From positions 248,001 to 312,000 of the forward strand of contig NC_134951.1 of assembly GCF_965638725.1 (NCBI RefSeq): DNA of 64,000 nucleotides, written 5' to 3'. Position 1 is the first letter of the stretch. Every line of letters begins with the position of its first letter. Source of the stretch: Aptenodytes patagonicus. Its lineage: Eukaryota > Chordata > Aves > Sphenisciformes > Spheniscidae. The translations under genes and the position numbers were made by a program. The notes beneath the pieces are model-generated. The model was given only the letters and a program-made list of their open reading frames with translations. It ran no database searches and was not told the origin of the DNA. Of the stretch, positions 36,867 to 47,300 are shown in pieces.

Positions 36867-36958
36867 CTGTCAGCGGGGAATCATTGCTGATGACACGGCA
36901 TGGCCATGGCTCCCCTGGGACTGCCACAAAGTCCAACACATTCGACTTCCTCAGGGAC
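36867..36958 (-). other. orphan exon-like segment, 92 nt
   Basis: Strong acceptor GTTTATTTGCAG just before 36958 and donor GACAG|GTACCT at 36867-36866 (minus strand). One frame is open throughout (phase 1 in, phase 1 out) and reads SLRKSNVLDFVAVPGEPW and onward; another frame has a stop. I do not recognise the peptide. It could be an exon of an unlisted gene, a 5' exon of the RNF19-like transcript or a chance pair of sites. Confidence 0.35.
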
Positions 36959-37317
36959 CTGCAAATAAACAAAAACTATCCGTGACGAGGCTCAACAGCA
37001 GCAGCTCACACACCCAGGGTCGCCTGGACATGTCAAACAGCTCTGTTAACGGAGCCATGGAGAAGGCAGAACGAGTCCTGTAGATGGGGACCACATCCAG
37101 GGCAGGGACCTAGGCATCAGAAAGGACAAGTACAAGGTATGGCTGAGCCAGAGCAGGGCTGCTACCCCCAACACACACAGCGGCACACCAGCCATCCCTG
37201 GAGATGGGCCAAACAAGTCCCTGAGCAGGGTAACCAGGAGTCCTCCTCCCCAAGAAGAACTGTGGGGAGCTGGGCTCCCCTTCCTCTGCAGCCAGTTCCC
37301 ATGGGGATCACCACTGT

Positions 37318-37480
37318 CACAGAATAATTCAAGTGGAAAGGGACCTCAAGAGGTCTCTAGTCCACCTTCCTGCCCAAATCAGGGTCAGCACTGTGGTTAA
37401 GGGCTTTATGCCAGTTGGGTCTTGAAAACCTCCAAGGACGAAGACCGCACAACCTCTCTGGGCAACCTGATCCATGACTA
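37318..37480 (-). mobile_element. CR1 LINE 3'-end relic
   Basis: Starts with the reversed family tail CACAGAATAATTCAAG followed by GGGACCTCAAGAGGTC. It continues through the family's conserved 3' phrases to ACAACCTCTCTGGGCAACCT at about 37451. Only the last 160 bases of the element are left. Divergent, so old. Confidence 0.8.
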
Positions 37481-37999
37481 GACTTGTTCCACTCCCCAGG
37501 ACAGTACAAGGGAGCAGGACCCCGGTGGGCATCTCCGAAGGATGGTTTCAGTCACCTCTGGAGATCAGACCACAGGCAGGACTGCAAATCCCTCTCTGCA
37601 TTCCCAAAAGGCCCAGATCCCTCATCCAGGCTGAAAGGATCTCAGTGCTGGAAGCACCAAGATGGTGAAAGACTGGAGCACTGCCACTCATCGCTACCCA
37701 AGCATCCTCCTGCATGCCCGTTCTCCAGCCTGTCTGCCCACCCTGCCCTCTCGTCCCAGGGCAACGCGGGCTCTGGACCACTCAGCCCCACTCTGCCAGG
37801 ATCCCCAGAGCCTCTGGAGCTCTACAAGACCATCTGTGGCACACACAGAAAAGCCGTTTCAACCCTCCACCTCCAGCGGCTTGTCTCTATCTCCCTCCTG
37901 CAGCTGCCTTACCCAGACACCTTGCTCATTCAGCCCTTTCCTCTGCACAAGGCGCTGCTGTCCCCCACGGCTCTGCAGGGCAGGGTCCTGAGTGTCTCG

Positions 38000-39400
38000 C
38001 TCTGATACTGCACAGACCCCCCACCCCAGCGGCTGCCTGGCAGGGACCCCCAACCCCGCCAGCGCTCCCTGCAGACCGCTGTCCCTGGGCAGGGGCAGCT
38101 ACCCCTTCCCCGCCGGCAAAGGCCCCGGCCCGTCTCCTCCACGGACGGGACAGGCCGACGGCCAGCGCTGCCCCTCCGCTGCCGAGCAGAGCGGGGGCCC
38201 GCGGCGCTGGGACGGCCAGAACCACCAGCGGGGCTGCCAGTACCGGCACACGACTCACCGAGCTCTCCTCTCGGCTCAGGGGCCTGGCGAGGCCTCCCGC
38301 AGCCCTCCGGCCGCCCGGAGCGGAGCCGTGCCTGGCGGGGCAGCGGGGGAGGTCGCCGCAGTCGCCCCTGGTGGGGCACAAAGACCGTCAGCCCTCCGCC
38401 CCAGTGCTCCCTGCACACGGATCCCGCGGCCGCTCCCCGGGGGCCCGCAGCGCCAATAGCACCACACGCCGCGCCCGCCGCCGAGGCCGCCGCCTCCCCC
38501 GCTCCCCCATGCCCAGGAAGGGGCGGAGCCCCCACCGCCCCGCCCCCGAGACCTCCGTCCCACAGACGCCCGCCCCGCCAGGGCGGAGGGCAGCTCGCCC
38601 CTCCCGGCACCCCGCTCCCGCCCGAGGGGACCCGGCCCTGCCCTGCCCAGCCCCCGCCTGCCTCTCCCGCGGCGCGGCCCGGGCCCCCCCGCCGCATGCC
38701 GGAGACGCCGGGGCGGTGCCGGGAGCGAAGCGGGCGGCGGCGGCGGCGGCGGATCCCGCGCACGCTTCCGGGTGCTCGGTCCGCTTCCGGGGCTCTGCGC
38801 CCGCTTCCGGCGCTGGCCCCGCCCCGCAGCGGCCGGAAGCGGAAGTGCCCGGTCGAGGCGGGGCGGCGGCGGCCGCCCCGGGCTGGCGGGGGCGGCTGGC
38901 GGGCCGCGGGCGGGCGGGCGGCGGGGCCGGGCCGGGGCCGGGGCCGGCCACGATGCCCCGGCGGAAGCAGAGCCACCCGCAGCCGGTGAAGGGTGAGTGC
39001 GCGGCGGGGCCGGGGCGCGGCGGCGGCGGCGGCCCGGCGGTGACCCGCGGCGCTCGGTGTGTTGCAGCGGACGCCGAGGACGGCCCCGAGGAGACGGCGG
39101 GAGCGGCGCTGGCGCTGCCCGGCGACCTGTTGCTGGGCCGCGGCCTGGCCTTCGAGAAGGGACCGCCAGGTGCGTGCCGCCGTCCGGGCCCGGCAGCGGC
39201 GCCCCGCGGGGACGGCCGTCCTGGGCGCCCCCGCTCCGGGAGCGCCGCCGGGCGGGGACGCGGCCCAGCCCTGCCGGTACTGGCCCCCGCGCTTGGCCGC
39301 ATCCGGCAGCCGCCCTCCCCGGGAGCGGTCCCGCCCGGTGTCTGCTCCGTCCCCGGGAGCGTTCCCCTTCCCGGATCACCTCCCGCGGGGTGAGGCCCCG
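38000..39400. promoter_or_regulatory. CpG island over the ZNF513 promoter and first exons
   Basis: Very high GC with dense CG dinucleotides and a (CGG)n tract at 38733-38752. ETS-type CTTCCGG/CCGGAAG motifs cluster at 38765, 38784, 38804 and 38833, all within 190 bases of the ATG. There is no TATA box. This is a typical housekeeping-style promoter; the transcription start is not determinable by eye. Confidence 0.75.
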
Positions 39401-42400
39401 TCCCCTGGCAGGGGCCGTGCTGGTGGTCTCTGCCCGCCCGGCACCGATTCCCGGCACTGACCCCCTCGAGCGCTCCCTCCCGTTAAGGCCCCCCCAGGCA
39501 CGCTGCGCCCCCACAGTTGGTCTGGGGCCGTGGGGACACTGGGGCCGGCAGGCCACCCCGCCGCCACCGGGCTCATCCCCAGAGCTGTCCGCACTGCTCT
39601 GCCCAGGAGCCTCCAGTTCCCCAAGCCGCCAGGGCAGGGCTTTGCTGCCCACCTGGGAGCCGGGGCCTCAGTCCTGTGGGATCCTGCCCCACTGCCGCCC
39701 CTCGGCATTGCATGGGCTGCGGGGAGCTGGGCCAGGGCTGTCTTTCCACCAGCCTCTGTTCCCTGCCACTCGCCTGTCCCACAGGCCCCCCGGCCCCTTT
39801 GTGCAGCTGGCCAGCCGGCAGCACGCCGGGCTCCAGGTTAGCTTGCAGCGCGAGGCAGCCAGAGGAGTGGATGACACTCCAGCTCCGTTAAGGTGCCTCA
39901 CAAGGACCGGTGGAAGCATCACTCACTGCCCTTGACAGCGAGCAGTGAATAATGTGGGGACATAATGGCGAGAGGAGGGGGGCATGGTGGACTGCCCGAC
40001 CCCAGTGGCTCTGTCCCCTCGCTGTCTGCAAGGGCTGTGCTCCGGTCTGCATGCTCGGCAGCTGCACCAGGCCATGCCGACAGCTCCTGCTCTCGTGCTG
40101 AGGCACAGTCCCAGCTGCCTGGCAGATGGGGTTCTGTTCCAAGGGCTGCGCTTCCCCACAGCCTCTGCACAGAGCCCAGCGCCAGGACAAAGCCCGCTCA
40201 ACGGCTCTGGGAGCCGGACTCTCTGAGGGCTGAAAGCCGCTCTCTGCAGCAGACCTTCTGCCATCAGAAATACCTTCCTTCTCACTCCCAGCCGCCAGCC
40301 CCAGCTGGGGAGCAGGACCAGGCACCTCAGGGCCCACTGAGGAGGTCAGGAGAGCCATCACCGGCCACATCCTCATCCTCACCCCATCGGCCACACTGTC
40401 CTACCTGGGCAGCACTGACACAGGCACGCTCAGGGGACAGTGCTCCAGGGATGCTGTGGCACTGCTGGATGTGGGCCTGAGCTGAGGAGGCAGGGGAGTT
40501 CCTCGGTCTGGGGCCTGAGGTAGGGTCGAGGGTTCCCCTGGCAATAGCCAGGCCCTCGCAGGATGCCCCATTCTGGTGTCTGCACTTCAGGCAGTGCTTG
40601 TGAGAGGGGACCAGAGGCTGGAGGGACCGCCCCATCCCGCAGTGTGGGAGCAGCCTCACTCCTGCACCTGCCTGGGCCTCTGGGAGCTGGACCCAGCTGG
40701 GTGAGCAGCAGCAAAGGGGACGGCCCAAGCTGCTTCCCGGGGTGGTGGGTCTCGTGGGCCACAGGGCTCCAGCTTAGGCACAGCCAGGCACAGCTTGAGG
40801 CTGGTAGTGGCAAGGCTTCGGCTGCATGTCACTGCTCTTCTGGCTCCAAGCACCAGCCTGGGGGCACATGTGGGGCACGGGGCCAGCAGGCCAGCCTGAG
40901 GCGGCTGCAGGGCAGTGGACTCTGCTCCTGTCATCCCTTCCTGGGGCACAGGCACTACCCCAGGGGCTGCAGGAGGATGTGTCTGTGCCCAGCCAGGAAG
41001 CAGAACTGCCCTCTGAGAGCATGGCACAGACGTCCCCCCCCACTGCCATGGGACAGCAGTGCCATGTGGGGCTGGGGAAGGTCTGTTTTCCTGCGTGATG
41101 GAGGGGGGCTGGTGTTGGAGCCCCATGGTGTCGGCCATGGGAGCAGGACCAGCTGCCATCCCTGGGGCTGGGGCAGCGGCACAGCGAGGAGGGGCCCGGA
41201 GCAAGATTTATGGGCACCCAGCCCTCCTGCCTGGGTCAGGCTGCGCTCAACACCTTCCCACCACCACTGCTTCCTACCAGCTGAGCCCGGCCCCGTGTCC
41301 CTCACCACCCGCCCTTCCTGGCACCAGGGTTCTGGCTACGGGCTGCTTCCCTGGCTCAGCCAGCCGCAGGGCGGAGGTGACAGGGTTTCCCAAGGCACCC
41401 AGGACAGGCCCTGCAGCAGGGTGTTGGGGCAGGTTGTGGCTGTCAGGCTCCTCACCCTGCTGTGCACAGTGTGGTGGGCTCCTGCCAGCTTCTGGATGCT
41501 GCTAGGGCGGGTGCAGCTGCCTGGCCCCTTCTGGCTGCGGTCCCCTCCTTGGGATGGGCCCTGCTGGGACTGGTGGCACAAGCAGAGGGGCTGTGCCTGG
41601 GCCAGCCGGGCTGACACCGTCCCATCCCCATGGTCTTCTCAGCAGACACCCTGGTGGGGAAGATCGCCATCCCAGCGTACGCGCTGAGCGACGACGACTG
41701 CTCCTCTGGGTACCAGCAGCTCAGTGTGGAGAGCGACCCCGAGGAGGGCGGGGAGCCCAGCCCCGCAGCGCTGCCCTGCCGCCAGTGTGGGCTGCAGCTG
41801 GCTGCCAGCCTGGGGCAGAGCTGCCTGCAGTGCGCCAGTGCCGAGGGGGGCCGCAGCCAGCGCATCGTGTACTCCTGCCAGCTCTGCCCCTTCGCCTCCC
41901 ACTACTCCAGCCACCTCAAGCGCCACATGAAGACACACAATGGGGAGAAGCCGTTCGCGTGCCCACAGTGTGCCTATGCCTCTGCCCAACTGGTGAACCT
42001 GACCCGACACCTGCGCACGCACACGGGGGAGAAGCCCTACCGCTGCACGTGCTGCAGCTTCGCCTGCAGCAGCCTGGGCAACCTCAAACGCCATGAACGG
42101 GTCCACAGTCAGGACAAGCCCTTCCAGTGTGCCGCTTGTGACTATCGCTGCAACCAGAGCCGCAACCTGAAGCGGCACATGCTCAGTCACCGCCTGCCCG
42201 AAGGCGAGGGGCCGCACCGGCGGGACAAGGATCCAGGTAAAAGGGGGTGGTTCAGGGGAGAGCTGCTGTGGGGGAGCCCCGTGGCACAGTCCTGGGGCTG
42301 GGGAAGGGACAAGGTGCACATCCTGCCATTGACCTGTGCCAGGCCTGGCACCATGTGCCACCAGCCAGGGCATCATTACCCCTGAGCCCAGAGCTCTTTG

Positions 42401-43216
42401 TGGAGCTGAGTCCCACTAGTGCTGCACTGCCCTGCTCACAGCCCTGCTTGTTTTTGTCCCACAGAGACGCTGCTGCCGGAGCTGAGCCTGCATGTGGGCA
42501 GTGGCAATGGCCCCTTCCTGCCCGGCTGCGCTCGGCTGCGGGGTGAGGAGGCGGCCGCGCTGCCTGAGCTGCTCTTCCCCTTCACGTGCCGCATGTGTGG
42601 GCTGGTGCTGGACGACGGGTTCGCGCAGGATGAGGGCCTGGCTGAGCAGGTCTGTGGGCGCTGCAGCCTGGCAGTGCTGGGCACCGAGCCAGGCGCCAGC
42701 CCCCGCAAGGGCACTGGGGACAAAGGCTTTGCCTGCAGCCTCTGCCCCTTTGTCACCCACTACCCCAACCACTTGGCACGGCATATGAAGACACACAGTG
42801 GGGAGAAGCCGTTCGCCTGCCCACTCTGCCCCTATGCCTCTGCCCACCTCGACAACCTGAAGCGGCACCAGCGAGTGCACACGGGCGAGAAGCCCTACAA
42901 GTGCCAGCTCTGCGACTATGCCTGCGGCAACCTGGCCAACCTCAAGCGTCACGGGCGCATCCACTCGGGCGACAAGCCGTTCCAGTGCAGCCTCTGCAGC
43001 TACAGCTGCAACCAGAGCATGAACCTGAAGCGGCACATGCTGCGGCACACGGGTGAGAAGCCCTTCCAGTGCCGGGACTGCCCCTACACCACTGGCCACT
43101 GGGACAACTACAAGCGTCACCAGAAGATCCACGGCCACACGGCTGAGAGCTGGGTAAACCCACGCAATGCCAAAGCCCTCCTGGCCCCTCCAGCCGTGGG
43201 CACGGCCCTGCCCTGA
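38953..43216 (+). CDS. ZNF513: ZNF513, C2H2 zinc-finger transcription factor
   Basis: DNA-binding regulator known in mammals for photoreceptor gene control. Exons 38953-38992 (MPRRKQSHPQPVK), 39068-39169, 41643-42236 and 42465-43216 (stop TGA) give 495 residues; the human protein is 541, as I recall. Start chosen because the N-terminus is identical to mammals. Two finger clusters: four C2H2 fingers encoded by exon 3 (first YSCQLCPFASHYSSHLKRH) and five by exon 4 (first FACSLCPFVTHYPNHLARH), joined by TGEKP-type linkers. Each cluster is preceded by a paired CxxC motif (CRQC/CLQC; CRMC/CGRC). The acidic linker after exon 2 is shorter than in mammals. Exon 3 has a tandem NAGNAG acceptor (AGCAG at 41641-41645), so one alanine may be optional. 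All phases agree and no lesion is seen. Confidence 0.96.
39170..41642 (+). other. ZNF513 intron 2
   Basis: GC-rich 2.5 kb intron. Long open frames here are a composition effect. I see no extra exon, repeat or RNA gene that I can support. Confidence 0.65.
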
Positions 43217-43618
43217 GACAGCACTTAGCCCAGCTGCAGGGGCTTGGCCCTGCATCGGGCCCGGGGTGCCTCAGCCCTGGGGCACCCCAGCCACTTGCCG
43301 GCTGCAGCGCCTGCCCTCCCTGGGGGAGGAACGGGCAGCAGACTCCACAGGGGCTCAGGGCTGCCTTACGCAAGATCCATGTGTGTGCCAGGGTCTCCAG
43401 CAGCCCTATCCTGCCTGGGCAGGGCGAAGCCACAACCGGCAGCTTGGGTGCTGGCCCCAGCAGCGGTGATGCCGTGCCCCCAGGCACCCCCGGGGGGCAG
43501 TTCCTGCCGTCGGAGCCTTCCTCTGCCGGAGTTTGGGGAAAAGGGGGGAGGGGGGAACAGGACTGGTTCCATGGCTGTTGCCATGCCGGTCAGTGTAATT
43601 TATATTGTGTATAAAAGC

Positions 43619-43624
43619 ATTAAA
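43619..43624 (+). terminator. ZNF513 poly(A) signal
   Basis: ATTAAA about 400 bases after the stop codon, preceded by the AT-rich GTAATTTATATTGTGTATAA and followed by a T-rich stretch. Cleavage is expected near 43640. Confidence 0.75.
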
Positions 43625-43766
43625 CAGTCAGTTTTGTTATCTGCTATTCTCCTGGGGGCCTCGTTCTGCTTCAGGAGAGGACAGCATGAGGCTGGCAAGG
43701 TGTGCGGGGAGGGGAGGGACAGTGGCTACCCCCCCAACAGACAGCCCAGTACCAATCAGGATCCAT

Positions 43767-43772
43767 TTTAAT
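43767..43772 (-). terminator. SNX17 poly(A) signal
   Basis: ATTAAA on the minus strand about 620 bases past the SNX17 stop. It lies only 143 bases from the opposing ZNF513 signal. Confidence 0.65.
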
Positions 43773-43889
43773 CATCATTGCAGTGTGTAAACATCGGTTA
43801 CTGTCCATTAATGCTCTGGTCGGTCTGAGCAGCAGTAGATACGTGGTTACAAGCCTAGATTACGCTGGAGTCTATGAGCGGGTTAGAGA

Positions 43890-43911
43890 GGGGGCTCTGC
43901 GCAGAGCCCCC
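43890..43911. repeat. 22-bp perfect palindrome in the SNX17 3' UTR
   Basis: GGGGGCTCTGC followed directly by its reverse complement. In SNX17 mRNA it would fold into a GC-rich hairpin. It sits about 120 bases from the SNX17 poly(A) signal. Function unknown. Confidence 0.7.
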
Positions 43912-44389
43912 TGGAGACAGTTTACTGCAGTCTGTCTCTGAGCAGAAACCTAAACACTAATTTGGCATTATGGAGCCTTATGAGGGCCGCTCGATGCCGC
44001 CAAGCCACTGCCCCAGCCACCCAGGGCAGCTGCCCTCCTGCACAGCTGGGTGCTCGGGCCAGGCCCTCCTGGCTGGGGAAGGGGCAGCTCTGCCCCCTGC
44101 ACTGGGCCAGGCTCCGCGACACTGCTCCAGGGCTCAGCCTGGGCACGCTGCTCAGGTTGGGCTGGTGCTGCCCTGGGAACAAGCCCTCTCCCAGCTGGAG
44201 CCAGCAGCAGGAGGAGTTTAGCTGCCCCCACCCCAAAGGCAACGGTGGGCTGGGGGTGAGCTCCCCAGCCCGGGGGAGCAGGGGAAGGTGGATGTAGCAG
44301 GTGAGAGGCACGTTGATTGCAACCTGTCTGCAGGTTGTACATTCCTCAGCGAAGGCCCTCAGGCCAGTGCTGTCCTAGGAAGGGGGGCA

Positions 44390-47300
44390 CTACAGATCTT
44401 CATCACCAATGCCCTCAAAGGCGTAATTGCCATGGAAGTCATTAGCGCCCACATCATTAGCAGAGCTGGAGTGGCTGATCCCTCGCAGGCTGACAGAGGT
44501 GAGCTTGCTCTGTGGAGAGAGGAGATGTTAGGGAGGACGCCCACTTCCCCCCCACTCAGTCTGAGGGTGACAGCGCCAGTGCGCCCACACACAACTCACC
44601 GAGAGTTTGGCCATTGGCTCCCGGGAGGCATCAGGTGAGTCCTGCGGGGACAGCACCGTCAGGCAGCAGTGAGGCAGTGGGACACACCGCCCACCCTTCC
44701 CACCACCTGCCATCTCACTGCCCTCGGCTACCACTCACCCTCCCAGGATGAGTCCAGGCCACCATTCCTTCCCTCCCCCAGGGAGTCCCCAGGGGTCCAG
44801 GACCCCTTTTCTCTTCCCAGGGCTATGGGAATGGGGCACCGCAGCCCTCAGGCTTGTCCTCAGGGCTTGTCCCAGCCCTCCCCACCGCCAGCCCTGCCAA
44901 GGGGACAGTGGCACCTCTGGGGGTGGTGGGCTCTGGTACCCGACACACAGCAAAGCCCATGGTCGTGTTTGTCTCCCCTACCAGGGCCGCAGGGTCCTAC
45001 TCACCAGCAGCGGGGGCGATTTCACAGCTTGCTGGCTATCCGAGCGCCGCAGGGCCCCGTTCACCCGCCGGCGAAACATCTGCAGGGGAGGAGCTCAGCT
45101 CAGCGGCAGGGTCCCCACGGGCAGCTCCAGAGATTAAGATGGCCCCTGGGGATCCTTCAGCTGGCCCCATCCTGAGGAGAGCAAGCAGGCCCCAGCCTAG
45201 ACCCTGGGGAGTCACAAGGGCAGGATGGGATCCCACCCCAGAGACACATCCAGCCCCAACCCTCACCTTGCGGATGCTGCCTCCAGACTTTTTCACCATC
45301 AGCTCGTCCACCATGGACTGCAGGCAGATGCTCAGCATGATGGCCTGCAAGGGAGAGGTGTCACGAGGCTCCACGCACCCCACGGCCTTCCCAACACACC
45401 ATGCCGAGCCCATACTGCCGCCTCGCTCCCGTCCTTGTCCACCGCTGGCCTGCTACACAGGCAGCCCTACCTGTGGACTGGTGATGGTGACCCACTGCAG
45501 CCGGTCCTTGCTCATTAGATACTCGAAAGCCAACTCCAGCTTCACCTCAGACTTCCCTGGGCTGCTCCCTGAGGGACCATTGCTCATCGGCACCTGCAAG
45601 GCCACATGCTGAGGCTGGGAGCCTCTGGAGGGAAAGCGGCCACCTTCCCAGGCCCCTGGGCTGACAGAGGGCAGCCCCCAGCCCGGTGCTGGACACCCTG
45701 CCCAGCTCCCATTGGCCTTCCACCACTGTCAGGTCCCCTCACAGCAGTGGCCCCCTCAAATGTCCTCACACCAATGACTCCCTCAGCCCCAAAGCACAAC
45801 TCAGACCCTCCCCAGACCAGCTGGGCTGGAAGCAGGCAACACAGCCAGCACTTTTCCCAGGGAGAGCTGCCAGAGCAGCCCAGCACAGCCAGGTCCCACC
45901 AGACCCCACAGAGCCCTCCCTGTTCCCCAGGGCCCCACAGGCAAGTGGCACTCACCGAGGATGTGACCCGCCAGCACCGCATGCGCGTGACCTTGAAGCT
46001 GCCTTCCTTGATCTGCTCGCTCGGCAGCCGCACCTGGAAGTTGAGCTCGTTGTTGCCAGCACTGACAATGACGTGGCATCCCTTCTCAGGGAAGTCAGTG
46101 ATGCAGGGGTCGAACTTGAGATAGCCGTAGTACTTCAGGGTCTGTGCCAGGCGGATGAACTGCGGGCAGAGCCAGGAAAGCTCAGCACAGATGGCTACCC
46201 TCCCAACTGCACCTCCCGGGCCAGGAACAGGCAACAAACTCAGCACCACGCATTCACACGGGAGCGGTGCTAGTCCAGTGCTGGGGCTGCTCCAGCCACA
46301 GCATCATGCCTTCCCCTACCTCCTTCTTGGAGACTTTTTCCTGCAGGGACTTCAGCTGCCGGTGCTGTTCCTTGTTGACAAGGATCCATCCATGCTCGAT
46401 GTCCGACACCGTCTACCAAGAAGCAGAGGCTGGTGAGCAGCTGGGCCCAGAGCCACCTGAGATCCCGCACAGCCGTAGCTGAGGGGTGCGGTGCCCCTCC
46501 TCACCCAGCTGGGCCGCACCAACCCTCACCTGTGCATACAGCAAGTTCAACCCCACACGATGCTCCATTACATCATCGTCATAGGAGGAGTCCCAGTAGC
46601 TAGAAGGGAATCACATGGGTCAACCTATTCCCCAGCTACTAACAGCAATGGGGAGAAAAACACCCCCCATGCTGGGACAAGGTGCCGGGCTCGCTCTCTG
46701 GCCAGCTCCCCCAGTAACCATCAGTTGCCATGCCCCACTCCCCCTCTCAAGCAGCTGCCAGAGGCGGGAAGGGCCGTGTCTGGAAAAGCGGAAACAGGGG
46801 CCAAGCCCAGCAGGGCAGCCCAGCCCCGGGTGTCATGACTGGGGACACCCAGGTGTGTTCCTGGGAGCCAAAGCACCCCATGGGTGGCAACGGCAGGAGG
46901 GGAGGGTTCCCTCTGCAGAGCAGGGAGCCCCGGACACCACCCCACTGCTCCAGCAGTCGCTGCCCCTCCAGCTCTGCCGCTCACCTCTTGCGCAGGATGA
47001 TCCTGAACTCGGGGTTGTGCAGGCTGGTGACAGACACATACGGCAGCTCAAACTCCTGCAGCTTCCGCACGACTGCAGGGAAACAGCAGCTCACCAGCGG
47101 CTCAGGGCAGCAGGAGCCCACCGGACCCCTGCCAGCCAGGGTGCCCTGGGGGAGCCTGCTGGATCCCCCCCACCCAGGGCAGGGCCATCTGGTCCAAGCA
47201 TACAGCTCTCGCTCCGGGGCAGGGCAGACGTCCCACCACAGCCCTCGTGGGGCTCCAGCATGCTCTACTCACAGGAGAAAGCTCCATCCTTGGTCTCTCT

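Larger units (their letters stand above)
34506..38690. other. region between the RNF19-like gene and the ZNF513 promoter
   Basis: GC-rich with a drop to AT-richer sequence at 36.0-36.3 kb. It holds one orphan exon-like segment (36867-36958, minus) and a CR1 relic (37318-37480). The frame at 35312-35557 (minus) reads smoothly but has no partner exon or known domain. The rest shows nothing I can support. An upstream promoter for the RNF19-like gene may lie here or in the CpG island at 38 kb. Confidence 0.55.

Noticed and set aside
37714-39393. 559-codon plus-strand open frame across the ZNF513 promoter
   Set aside because: CpG-island artefact rich in Pro, Ala, Arg and Gly. The real ZNF513 start is at 38953 in another frame, with correct splicing.
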